This document shows, piece after piece, positions 35,244-43,033 of a DNA stretch of 64,000 bases; the first letter of the stretch is position 1, and each line of letters begins with the position of its first letter. Position numbers and translations under genes: made by a program. The notes under the pieces were generated by a model, which saw nothing but the letters and a program-made list of their open reading frames with translations, had not been told where the DNA came from and made no database searches. Source of the DNA: Actinomadura luteofluorescens (GTDB lineage: Bacteria; Actinomycetota; Actinomycetes; Streptosporangiales; Streptosporangiaceae); contig NZ_JACCBA010000001.1 in NCBI RefSeq assembly GCF_013409365.1, positions 7,936,001 through 8,000,000 on the forward strand, written 5' to 3'.

Positions 35244-37376
35244 TCACTCCTCCGGGGCGAGGGTGCGGGCGGCCGCGCGCAGGCTCGCGAACAGCCGGGC
35301 CTCCTGCGCCCTGGCGGCGCGGACGTCGCGGTCCGAGAACAGCGCGTCGTGCAGCCCGGGAAGCCGCTGCGTGGCGTAGCCGGTGTCGATCCCGGGCGCG
35401 TAGATCTGGTGCCGGTACCAGGGGCGGCCCGGCAGCCCGGCCGCGGTCAGAAGGTCCCGCTCCGTCCGCATGATCTTGTCGTTGAGGCGGCGGAACGCGG
35501 CGGTGTCGCCGTCGCGCAGCGCCTTCCCCGCGCGCGCCTGGAGCGCCTCCGCCGCGCGCTGCCAGGCCCCGGCCTGCGCGATGTCGCGCGAGACGTCCAC
35601 GACCACGGAGCCGAGCCGCCTGCGCTGCTCGGCGGTGAAGTCGGCGAGGTAGCGGGCCGTCTCCTGCGCGTACGGGCGGTAGCCCATCGCGATCACGTCG
35701 GCGTTGGCGAGCCGCAGCGTCGCGATGCCGGCCAGCCGCGACATCGCCGCGTGGTACTCCCAGGACGGGTCGCCGAAGCGCTCCATCCAGTAGAAGTCGT
35801 CGCAGGAGCAGTGGTAGTTCCCTGACGATCCCGGCGACGCGGCGCCGACGTCCATGGCGGGCACCCCGTACCGCTGGAAGAACGCCTGGAAGTCCGAGCC
35901 GCCGCCGATGCGGTCGATCGGGGTCTCGCCGGAGTTCTGCGCCTTCCACGCCTCGTACAGCGTCCCGCCGGTGCCGGGCCAGCGCACTTCCTTGGAGGCG
36001 TCGATGACCGAGCGGTCCAGCGCGGGCGTGGCCGACGCGCCGAACCGCGATCCTCCGGCGCCGTCCATGTTGACGTAGGCGACGGTGTCGCGGAGCAGGT
36101 CCGCGCGCTGCTCGGCGTACTCGGTGGAGCCGAACAGCCCGTACTCCTCGCCGTCCCACGTGGCGAGGACGACGGTGCGCTTAGGGCGCCACCCCTTCTT
36201 GAGCAGCGTCCCCAGGGCGCGCCCCACCTGGAGCACGTTCTCGGTGCCGGACAGGTTGTCGCTGCTGCCGTACGCCCAGGAGTCGTGGTGCGCGCCGAGC
36301 ATGACCTCCTGCTCGGGGTGCTCGCTGCCGGGGATCCGCACGATGACGTCCCAAAGCGGACGTACCTGGAAGGTGTTCCTCAGGTCCAGGTGCGCCCGCG
36401 TCCCGCCCGGCCCGAACCGGTACGTGAACGGAAGGCCGCCCTGCCATTCCCTCGGCACCTCCTTGCCGTTCAGCGCGCGCAGCAGCGGCTCGGCCGCGCC
36501 GTAGGAGATGGGCGTGGTCGGGACGAGCCCCTTCAGCATCGGCGCCTCCGACGGCGGGACGCGCCGCGCGCCCTTCACCGACGGCCAGCCGGGCGTCTGC
36601 GGGTCTCCGGCCGCGAGCTGGATCTGCGCGATGCTGCCGCGCTGGATGCCGTCGGAGGCGCGCCACGGCCCGGCCGGGTACACCGGGCCGTGCGCGGACC
36701 CGTCGTCGGCGGGGTCGGAGTAGATCAGCACGCCCCTGGCGCCGCGCCGGGCGGCCTCGCGCGGCTTGATGCCGCGGAACACCGACCCGTACCGGACGAG
36801 GACGATCTTGCCCTTGACCGAGACGCCGTTCTCGGCGAGCAGGGCGAAGTCCTCGGGGCGGCCGTAGTTGGCGTAGACGACCTCGCCCCGCACGTCCCCG
36901 GACGGCGACATGCCGTTGTGGGACGGGATGACCTCGTCGTAGAACTCCTGCCAGGGGCGCCGCTTCTCCTTCACCGGCAGCGTCAGGCGCCGCGGCGCGG
37001 TCATCTCGACCTTCACCCGCTCCGGCATGGACAGGTAGGCGTAGTACGTCCTGACCTCGGGTTTCAGGCCGTACGACCGGAGGCGGGCGACGATCCGCCC
37101 GACGCGGTGCCGGTCACCGGTCGTGGTGGCCAGCGCGGGCTCGCGCGCCAGCTCGGCGTCCAGGTCGCGTGCCGTCCGCGCGGACGGGACGGCCGACAGC
37201 AGCCGCTCGTACCGGCGCTGCCACTTCGCGTTCTCCGCGGTGAAACCCGGGATCGGGCCGTCCTGCCTGGGGGCGGGGGGCGAGGCCGCGGCCGGAGCCG
37301 CGACCGCGAGGGCGAGGACGGCGGACAGGACGGGGCCGCCGATCGCGGCCGGTGCCCGGGTTCGGGAGCGAAACAC
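35244..37376 (-). CDS. Secreted M28 metallopeptidase of the glutamate carboxypeptidase II type
   Basis: The GTG at 37376 is chosen because GGGAGG lies 8 bp upstream and a Sec signal follows (VFRSRTRAPAAIGG, hydrophobic core, AAAS). This gives 710 residues; the open frame further upstream has no coding character. Domains are an N-terminal segment, an inserted PA domain (about 160-330), the zinc-peptidase core and a C-terminal transferrin-receptor-like dimerisation helical domain (about 590-700). Metal ligands are seen in GAHHDSW near 360, GSSDNLSGT, WDGEEYGLFGS (catalytic Glu pair), YVNMDGAGG and NYHCSCDDFYW. This matches the human PSMA layout. It probably trims acidic C-terminal residues from external peptides (inference). 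It is divergent from recD2 across 128 bp. Confidence 0.9.
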   Translation of the reverse strand: MFRSRTRAPAAIGGPVLSAVLALAVAAPAAASPPAPRQDGPIPGFTAENAKWQRRYERLLSAVPSARTARDLDAELAREPALATTTGDRHRVGRIVARLRSYGLKPEVRTYYAYLSMPERVKVEMTAPRRLTLPVKEKRRPWQEFYDEVIPSHNGMSPSGDVRGEVVYANYGRPEDFALLAENGVSVKGKIVLVRYGSVFRGIKPREAARRGARGVLIYSDPADDGSAHGPVYPAGPWRASDGIQRGSIAQIQLAAGDPQTPGWPSVKGARRVPPSEAPMLKGLVPTTPISYGAAEPLLRALNGKEVPREWQGGLPFTYRFGPGGTRAHLDLRNTFQVRPLWDVIVRIPGSEHPEQEVMLGAHHDSWAYGSSDNLSGTENVLQVGRALGTLLKKGWRPKRTVVLATWDGEEYGLFGSTEYAEQRADLLRDTVAYVNMDGAGGSRFGASATPALDRSVIDASKEVRWPGTGGTLYEAWKAQNSGETPIDRIGGGSDFQAFFQRYGVPAMDVGAASPGSSGNYHCSCDDFYWMERFGDPSWEYHAAMSRLAGIATLRLANADVIAMGYRPYAQETARYLADFTAEQRRRLGSVVVDVSRDIAQAGAWQRAAEALQARAGKALRDGDTAAFRRLNDKIMRTERDLLTAAGLPGRPWYRHQIYAPGIDTGYATQRLPGLHDALFSDRDVRAARAQEARLFASLRAAARTLAPEE

Positions 37377-37504
37377 CGGTGATACCTCCCAGTACGCGTT
37401 GTATGGGTGCTGATGTACGGGTGCGCCCGGAACGTATGTCGTGATCACGGGAAGATCCAGAACGTCTGCCGGATCCGGCCATCCCACCGGGCCGATCGGG
37501 CACC

Positions 37505-39745
37505 ATGGTGGGCGTGCCGACCTCCCCGAACCCACCCGCCGCGCCGCGTCCGGCGGAGCTGGAGGCGGTACTGGAACGGATCACCTACGCGAACGAGGAC
37601 ACCGGGTACACCGTCGCGCGCGTCGCGACCCCCAAGAGCGGCCCCGACCTGCTCACCGTCGTGGGCGCGCTGCTCGGCGCGCAGGTGGGGGAGAGCCTGC
37701 GCCTGGTCGGGCGGTGGCGCTCGCACCCGAAGTACGGCAGGCAGTTCGAGGTCGACTCCTACACGACCGTCCTGCCGGCGACGATCCAGGGCATCCGCCG
37801 CTACCTCGGCTCCGGCATGATCAAGGGCATCGGCCCGGTGATGGCCGACCGGATGGTCGGCCACTTCGGCACCGACATCCTGCGCGTCATCGAGGAGGAG
37901 CCGGAGCGGCTCGTCGAGGTGCAGGGCCTCGGCCCCAAGCGCACCAAGCGGATCGGGGACGCCTGGCAGGAGCAGAAGGCCATCAAGGAGGTGATGGTCT
38001 TCCTCCAGGGCGTCGGCGTCTCCACGTCCCTCGCGGTCCGCGTCTACAAGCAGTACGGGGACGCCTCCATCGACACCGTCCGCAAGCGGCCCTACCAGCT
38101 CGCGTCGGACGTGTGGGGCATCGGGTTCAAGACCGCCGACACCATCGCGCAGGCCGTCGGCATCCCGCACGACAGCCCCGAGCGGATCAAGGCGGGCCTC
38201 CAGTACACGCTGTCGGAGGCCGCCGACGACGGGCACTGCTTCCTGCCCGAGCCCAACCTCGTCACGGCGGCGGAGAAGATCCTCGGCGTCGGACGGGACC
38301 TGATCGTCCCGGCGCTGGACGAGCTGGCGCGCGAGGAGGGCGTCGTCCGGGAGCCGATCCCCGGGGAGGGCGAGGACGCCGCGACGATCCCGGCCGTGTA
38401 CCTCGTCCCGTTCCACCGGGCCGAACGCTCCCTGGCCCGCGGGCTGCTGGAGCTCCTCGACGCCCCCGCCGACCGGCTCAAGGCGTTCGCCGACGTCGAC
38501 TGGGACAAGGCGCTGCCGTGGCTCAAGCGGCGCACCGGCCAGGCGCTCGCCCCCGAGCAGGAGGACGCGGTCAAACTCGCGCTGACGTCCAAGGTCGCCG
38601 TGCTGACCGGCGGCCCCGGCTGCGGCAAGAGCTTCACCGTCCGCTCGGTGGTGGAGCTGGCCGCCGCCAAGCACGCCAAGATCGTGCTGGTGGCGCCGAC
38701 CGGGCGGGCGGCCAAGCGGCTCGCCGAGCTGACCGGGCACGAGGCCGCGACCGTGCACCGGCTGCTCCAGCTCCAGCCGGGCGGCGACCCCAGGTTCGAC
38801 CAGGACAACCCCCTCGACGCCGACCTGGTCGTGGTCGACGAGTGCTCCATGGTCGATCTGATCCTGGCCAACAAGCTGGTGAAGGCGATCCCGCGCGGCG
38901 CGCACCTGCTGCTCGTCGGGGACGTCGACCAGCTCCCGTCCGTCGGCGCGGGCGAGGTGCTGGCCGACCTGCTCGGCGCGGAGGCCGTCCCGCGCGTCCG
39001 GCTGACGAAGATCTTCCGGCAGGCCCAGCGGTCGGGCATCGTCGTCAACGCGCACCGCGTCAACTCCGGCGAGCACCCCCAGACCCAGGGATTCCCCGAC
39101 TTCTTCCTGTTCCCCTGCGACGAGCAGGACGAGGCCGCCGAGCTGACGGTGGACGTCGTCGCCCACCGCATCCCGCGCAGGTTCGGCCTCGACCCGCGCC
39201 GCGACGTCCAGGTCCTCGCCCCCATGCACCGGGGCGCCGCCGGGGCCGGCACGCTGAACTCGCTGCTCCAGGAGGCCCTGACCCCGCACGACGACACCCG
39301 TCCCGAGCGCCGCTACGGCGGCCGCGTGTTCCGCGTCGGCGACAAGGTCACCCAGCTCCGCAACAACTACGACAAGGGCGAGGCGGGCGTCTTCAACGGC
39401 ACCGTCGGCGTCGTCGCGTCCGTGTCCCTGGAAGAGCAGTCTCTGACCGTCGTGACCGACGAGGACGAGAGCGTCGACTACGCCTTCGACGAGCTGGACG
39501 AGCTCGCCCACGCGTACGCGATCACGATCCACCGCTCGCAGGGCAGCGAGTACCCGGCCGTCGTCATCCCGCTCACCACCGGAGCGTGGATGATGCTGCG
39601 CCGCAACCTCCTCTACACCGGCATCACCCGGGCCAAGAAGCTGGTGGTCCTCGTCGGTTCGCGCCGGGCCCTGGCCGCCGCCGTCCGCACCGCCGGCGCG
39701 GGCCGCCGCCACACCGCCCTCACCCACCGCCTCTCTCAGCGATGA
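37505..39745 (+). CDS. recD2: RecD2-type ATP-dependent DNA helicase
   Basis: The 746-residue 5'-3' superfamily 1B helicase has an N-terminal extension that marks RecD2 rather than the RecBCD subunit. The extension is an OB-like region (about 15-90), tandem HhH motifs (GSGMIKGIGPVMADRMV and VQGLGPKRTKRIGDAW, about 100-150) and a winged region. Walker A is GGPGCGKSFT near 369, Walker B VVDECSM near 442, then GDVDQLPSVG, KIFRQAQRS and the C-terminal TIHRSQGSEYPAVV with YTGITRAKK. RecD2 works in repair of DNA ends and oxidative damage; no RecBC genes are nearby. The stop codon falls exactly at the right end of the tnpB element, so the final residues may have been altered by that insertion. Confidence 0.94.
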   Translation: MVGVPTSPNPPAAPRPAELEAVLERITYANEDTGYTVARVATPKSGPDLLTVVGALLGAQVGESLRLVGRWRSHPKYGRQFEVDSYTTVLPATIQGIRRYLGSGMIKGIGPVMADRMVGHFGTDILRVIEEEPERLVEVQGLGPKRTKRIGDAWQEQKAIKEVMVFLQGVGVSTSLAVRVYKQYGDASIDTVRKRPYQLASDVWGIGFKTADTIAQAVGIPHDSPERIKAGLQYTLSEAADDGHCFLPEPNLVTAAEKILGVGRDLIVPALDELAREEGVVREPIPGEGEDAATIPAVYLVPFHRAERSLARGLLELLDAPADRLKAFADVDWDKALPWLKRRTGQALAPEQEDAVKLALTSKVAVLTGGPGCGKSFTVRSVVELAAAKHAKIVLVAPTGRAAKRLAELTGHEAATVHRLLQLQPGGDPRFDQDNPLDADLVVVDECSMVDLILANKLVKAIPRGAHLLLVGDVDQLPSVGAGEVLADLLGAEAVPRVRLTKIFRQAQRSGIVVNAHRVNSGEHPQTQGFPDFFLFPCDEQDEAAELTVDVVAHRIPRRFGLDPRRDVQVLAPMHRGAAGAGTLNSLLQEALTPHDDTRPERRYGGRVFRVGDKVTQLRNNYDKGEAGVFNGTVGVVASVSLEEQSLTVVTDEDESVDYAFDELDELAHAYAITIHRSQGSEYPAVVIPLTTGAWMMLRRNLLYTGITRAKKLVVLVGSRRALAAAVRTAGAGRRHTALTHRLSQR

Positions 39746-39860
39746 CGTCCTCTCCGCCCTAAGGGGCAGAGATTCCCTTCACGCCGCGCTGTGAGCGTGC
39801 GGCGTCGGGGTGGGTTACCGCTTCTTTGCGCGCTGCCGGCGCCGCACGGGCACCCCCACG
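39723..39860 (-). ncRNA. Candidate TnpB-associated omega RNA region with guide
   Basis: TnpB elements encode their guide RNA across the 3' end of tnpB and the right element end (family knowledge). Here the right-end hairpin CTCTGCCC-CTTA-GGGCGGAG (minus strand, 39771-39752) is intact and followed by AGGACGTCA, the usual element end. The natural guide would then be about 39742 down to 39723, in the last codons of recD2. The 5' limit is a guess. Confidence 0.35.
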
Positions 39861-40893
39861 CGCGGATGTCGAGCGCCATCTTCTGGTTGATCCGTCCGCA
39901 ATCCGAGCACAAGCGAGTGGAGGGGAAGAACCGGTCCACCCGGGCGAACGTCCGCCCGTACCTCTGGGCCTTGTACTCCAGCATGGCGGTGAAGCCCGCC
40001 CACCCTGCGTCTTGAACGCTCTTGGCGAGCCTGGTCCGGGCCAGACCGGCCACGCACAGGTCCTCGACGTACACCGCTTGGTTGTCGCGGATGATCGCCG
40101 TGGACAGCTTGTGCTGCCAGTCGCGCCGGGTGTCGGCCACCCGCCCGTGAGCGCGAGCGACCTTGATGGCGGCCTTCTTGCGGTTGGCCGAGCCCTTCTG
40201 CTTGCGCGACAGGGCCCGCTGCAGTCGCTTGAGCTTGCGGGCGGCGCGGCGCAGGAACCTCGGCGCGGCCACCTTCGTGCCGTCCGACAGCACCGCGAAG
40301 TGGGTCAGGCCCAGGTCGACATCCACTTCGCAATCCGAGGGCGGCAGCGTCTCCCCGTGGCCGGTCCGCACGACGAACGAGGCGAAGTACCGCCCGGCCG
40401 CATCCCGGATCACGGTGACCGAACTGGGAGCCGACGGCAGCGGGCGTGACCACCGCACCCGCACCTCGCCGATCTTCGGCAGCCTGAGCCGGCCGTTGTC
40501 CAACACCTTGAACCGGGCGTTCCTGGTGAACCTGATGGCCTGCCGGTTGTCCTTGCGGGACCGGAACCGAGGCGGGGCCACCTTGCGGCCCTGGCGCTCA
40601 CCTCTGATCGAGGCGAAGAAGTTGCGGTAGGCCGCGTTCAGGTCGGCCAGGGCCTGCTGCAACACCACGGCCGACACCTCACCCAGCCACGCCCGCTCCG
40701 GCGTGGCCTTGGCCTGCGTGATCACCCGCCTGGACAACTCAGCGTCCGATGTATACGGAAGTCCCTGCTCGCGAGCGTCCAACCGCGCGCGCAGCCCGTC
40801 GTTGAACACGACCCGCGCGCACCCGAACGCTCTCGCCAGCGCGATCTGCTGACCAGGCGTCGGATACACACGGTAGTTGTAACGTAACTGCAC
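39736..40893 (-). CDS. tnpB: TnpB-family RNA-guided nuclease with degenerate C-terminus
   Basis: The GTG at 40893 gives the canonical VQLRYNYRVYPTPGQ start; ATG 40914 is an alternative. TnpB cleaves DNA next to a TAM under guidance by an element-encoded RNA. Present are the N-terminal helical/WED region, RuvC-I Asp193 in VDVDLGLTHFAV, RuvC-II Glu277 in YVEDLCVAGL, and the zinc finger with C329, C332, C348 and C350. After CPCGA the expected HDRDxNAA block carrying the RuvC-III Asp is missing. The +1 frame just downstream reads AARKEAVTHPDAARSQRGVK and ends at a TAG inside the right-end hairpin, as normal TnpB proteins do. A deletion with frame change thus removed the third catalytic residue. 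No tnpA accompanies it. Confidence 0.82.
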   Translation of the reverse strand: MQLRYNYRVYPTPGQQIALARAFGCARVVFNDGLRARLDAREQGLPYTSDAELSRRVITQAKATPERAWLGEVSAVVLQQALADLNAAYRNFFASIRGERQGRKVAPPRFRSRKDNRQAIRFTRNARFKVLDNGRLRLPKIGEVRVRWSRPLPSAPSSVTVIRDAAGRYFASFVVRTGHGETLPPSDCEVDVDLGLTHFAVLSDGTKVAAPRFLRRAARKLKRLQRALSRKQKGSANRKKAAIKVARAHGRVADTRRDWQHKLSTAIIRDNQAVYVEDLCVAGLARTRLAKSVQDAGWAGFTAMLEYKAQRYGRTFARVDRFFPSTRLCSDCGRINQKMALDIRAWGCPCGAGSAQRSGNPPRRRTLTARREGNLCPLGRRGRHR

Positions 40894-41048
40894 ACCCGCA
40901 CCGTACCGGTTCATGACCAAACCCGGAGGCAATCGCACCGACAGCCGGTATGCCTTTGTGATGCATGGTCTTCGTGGCGAAGTCATAGACCAGATGTTCG
41001 GCGGCCGGTGCCTGCTCCGGGTTTAGCGATCCTCGCAAGTGCGCGTCT
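39743..41048 (-). mobile_element. IS200/IS605-type solo tnpB element (IS1341-like)
   Basis: The right end is well defined: a hairpin (39752-39771) followed by AGGACGTCA up to 39743. The left end is uncertain. The 155 bp upstream of tnpB (40894-41048) hold no recognisable gene and end near a hairpin CCGTCC-TGAA-GGGCGG at 41053-41068, which I take as the left-end vicinity. There is no Y1 transposase gene, so it is not autonomous. It sits between two convergent genes, recD2 and the MBL hydrolase. Confidence 0.6.
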
Positions 41049-41867
41049 TTACCCGTCCTGAAGGGCGGAGCGTTGGCCGACATCCCGGTAGCGGGCGAGT
41101 TCCCAGGGGTCGTGGGCGCAGAACACCTCGACCTCTCCAGTGCGCGCCAGCTCCCGTAGCCGGGCCACGTTCGCGAGCCGCAGTTCCCGGTCGACCTCGC
41201 CGCCCGCCTGGACGAGCTCCATCAGCGGATGCACGACCGGCTCCGGGCGGTCGACCTCGCCGTGGTACATGTACGCGTCTCCGGCGTGCAGCAGCCAGCG
41301 GGCGCCGTCGCGGACCGCCACGCCCGCGTGCCCCGGCGTGTGGCCGCCGAGCGGCACCAGCAGGACGTCCTCGGGTACGCCCTCCAGCGACCGGACGCCC
41401 TCGAAACCGTGCCAGGTCTCGCCTCCGGCCCCCGCGTAGGCGACCCACTTCGGGCCGTGGGCGAGCTGCGCCGGGGTCTTGCCGCCGTCGGCCAGCTCCG
41501 CCTCGAACAGGTGCACCGCCGCGTCCGGGAAGTCGCTCAGCCCGCCCGCGTGGTCGCGGTGCAGGTGCGTGGGGACGACGTGCCGGACGTCGGCCGCCGC
41601 GTATCCGAGCGCCTCGATCTGCCGGACGGCCGTCGCCGACGGGTCGAGGGTCGCCCCCGCCATCTCCACCCAGTCGTCCAGCAGCCGTTCGGACGGGCGC
41701 TCGATGTCGCCGAGCCCGATCCCGGCGTCCACGAGCACGAGCCCGGCCGAGCCGGTCTCCACCAGCAGCACGTGGCCCACGGCCGGCGCGGGCCGCAGCG
41801 GGCTCTCCGGGCCGTCGGCCGGTTCGATCTCCCGCATGGGAGCGCAGTCGAGATGGTGTACGCGCAT
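41049..41867 (-). CDS. MBL-fold metallo-hydrolase (quorum-quenching lactonase-like)
   Basis: The 272-residue protein has the metallo-beta-lactamase fold with the dinuclear metal motif HLHRDH (101-106). Further ligands are in LGGHTPGH and LHAGDAY near the middle and CAHDP near the C-terminus. The layout resembles N-acyl-homoserine lactonase-like hydrolases, but lactonase activity is only one option. ATG 41867 follows GAAGGAGCG; the open frame upstream lies within the TetR gene. tetR ends 11 bp upstream, so the two form an operon under the LmrA-like operator. The last residues (QRSALQDG) and the TAA stop abut hairpin sequence attributed to the tnpB element's left end, so the tail may not be ancestral. 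Confidence 0.87.
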   Translation of the reverse strand: MRVHHLDCAPMREIEPADGPESPLRPAPAVGHVLLVETGSAGLVLVDAGIGLGDIERPSERLLDDWVEMAGATLDPSATAVRQIEALGYAAADVRHVVPTHLHRDHAGGLSDFPDAAVHLFEAELADGGKTPAQLAHGPKWVAYAGAGGETWHGFEGVRSLEGVPEDVLLVPLGGHTPGHAGVAVRDGARWLLHAGDAYMYHGEVDRPEPVVHPLMELVQAGGEVDRELRLANVARLRELARTGEVEVFCAHDPWELARYRDVGQRSALQDG

Positions 41868-41878
41868 GGAACGCTCCT

Positions 41879-42442
41879 TCAGATCAGGTCGCCGAGCTGG
41901 CGGGTGACCTCGTGGATGACGGACACGTCGCGCCGGACGCGGGCCAGCATGACGGCGCCCTGGACCGACGACAGGACGAGCGCGGCCAGCGGATCGGCGC
42001 GCTCGTCCGGCACCCCCCAGCCGCGCAGGGCGGCCGCGATGCCGTCCTGCCACTCGGCGTAGGTGCCGTCGCAGGCGGCGCGGATGGTCTCGCTCTCGGC
42101 GGCCGTCTCCAGCGCCACCGTCGCGACCGGGCATCCCTCGGCGAAGCCGGACTCCAGCAGGGCGTTCGCGAAGTGGTCGCCGAGGGCCGCCAGCCCGGCC
42201 CGGCCGTCCGGCGCGGCGACCAGGGCGCCCGCGAGCGCCTCGCCCACCGCGCGGCCGGACCGCGCGACCGACTCCGACGCGAGCTGCTCCTTGCCGTCCG
42301 GGAAGTGGAAGTACAGCGAGCCCTTCGGCGCCCCGCTCTCCGCGAGGACCTGGTTGAGCCCGGTGCCGTGGTAGCCCTGCCGCTGGAACAGCTCCGCCGC
42401 CGTCCGCAGCACGCGCTCGCGCGTCTCGCCCCGAGGTGTCAT
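41879..42442 (-). CDS. TetR/AcrR-family repressor (LmrA/YxaF-like)
   Basis: The 187-residue protein has an N-terminal HTH (residues about 10-55: RVLRTAAELFQRQGYHGTGL, then LAESGAPKGSLYFHFPDGKEQL) and a C-terminal ligand domain with AEGCPVATVALE. That Cys-Pro-type motif is typical of the LmrA/YxaF group. It probably represses its own operon, including the MBL hydrolase, through the palindrome 15 bp upstream of its start, which matches the B. subtilis LmrA box core. The ligand is unknown; family members respond to aromatic compounds or flavonoids. The FMN reductase gene lies directly upstream on the same strand. Confidence 0.9.
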   Translation of the reverse strand: MTPRGETRERVLRTAAELFQRQGYHGTGLNQVLAESGAPKGSLYFHFPDGKEQLASESVARSGRAVGEALAGALVAAPDGRAGLAALGDHFANALLESGFAEGCPVATVALETAAESETIRAACDGTYAEWQDGIAAALRGWGVPDERADPLAALVLSSVQGAVMLARVRRDVSVIHEVTRQLGDLI

Positions 42443-42456
42443 GAGGCGATACTAGG

Positions 42457-42468
42457 TAGACTGGTCTA
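42457..42468. promoter_or_regulatory. LmrA-like TetR operator
   Basis: TAGACTGGTCTA contains the perfect inverted arms TAGAC and GTCTA; its complement is TAGACCAGTCTA. It lies between the FMN reductase stop and the tetR ATG, inside an AT-richer patch. A wider repeat, ACTAG...CTAGT (42451-42470), overlaps it. Autoregulation is the natural reading. Confidence 0.65.
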
Positions 42469-42473
42469 GTAAG

Positions 42474-43016
42474 TCAATCCCGGAGCGCGGCGTGCAGCGC
42501 CGCCATCGCCCCGGCGATCCGGGCGCGCGGCTCCGCGGTGCGGACCAGGCCGTCCTCGCCCACGTCGGGCCGGGTCACCGGGATCCGCGCGCACGCGGCC
42601 TCGACGATCTCGGTGCCCGCGTAGCCGAGCACCTTGCGCAGCGAGGCGTGCGCGTCGCCGCCGCCCGTGGGCGCGGAGGGGGAGGCCACGTTCAGCCAGG
42701 CCACCGGCTTCTCGTAGATCTCGCCGCCGCCGATCGTCCAGTCGAGCAGGTTCTTGAACGAGCCGGGCAGCGCGCCCGCGTACTCCGGGGTGCAGATCAG
42801 CACCGCGTCCGCGGCGCCGATCGCCGCGCGCAGTCCCGCGACGGCCGGGTGCGGCGGCTCGCGGTCGTCGTCGGGGTTGAAGTGCGGCAGGTCGCCCATG
42901 CCGGCGTAGAGCGTCGTGTCGAGCCCGTCCGGAGCCACCGCCTGCGCGGTGCGCAGCGCCGCCTCGTTCGTGGACCCCTTGCGCAGGCTCCCGCAGAGCA
43001 TCAGCACGTTCGTCAT
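42474..43016 (-). CDS. NADPH-dependent FMN reductase
   Basis: The 180-residue flavodoxin-like quinone or azo reductase is cytosolic. The start ATG at 43016 gives MTNVLMLCGSLRKGSTNEAALR, where GSLRKGSTN is the FMN phosphate-binding loop. ICTPEYAGALPGSFKNLLDW near residues 93-112 is the second family signature. Frame upstream of the ATG lies inside the SBP gene and has no similarity. It is 17 bp downstream of the SBP gene and 31 bp upstream of tetR, all on the minus strand. With the TetR and MBL genes it may form a small detoxification group. The substrate is not readable from sequence. Confidence 0.9.
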   Translation of the reverse strand: MTNVLMLCGSLRKGSTNEAALRTAQAVAPDGLDTTLYAGMGDLPHFNPDDDREPPHPAVAGLRAAIGAADAVLICTPEYAGALPGSFKNLLDWTIGGGEIYEKPVAWLNVASPSAPTGGGDAHASLRKVLGYAGTEIVEAACARIPVTRPDVGEDGLVRTAEPRARIAGAMAALHAALRD

Positions 43017-43033
43017 GATCTTCAGGTTATGCG

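Noticed and set aside
37377..37504. SOS box before recD2
   Set aside because: GAACGTATGTC looks partly similar, but it lacks the paired TCGAAC and GTTCGA arms.
40739..41083. TnpA (Y1 transposase) gene upstream of tnpB
   Set aside because: The open frame there shows no HUH motif or catalytic Tyr context and mostly overlaps tnpB in another frame.
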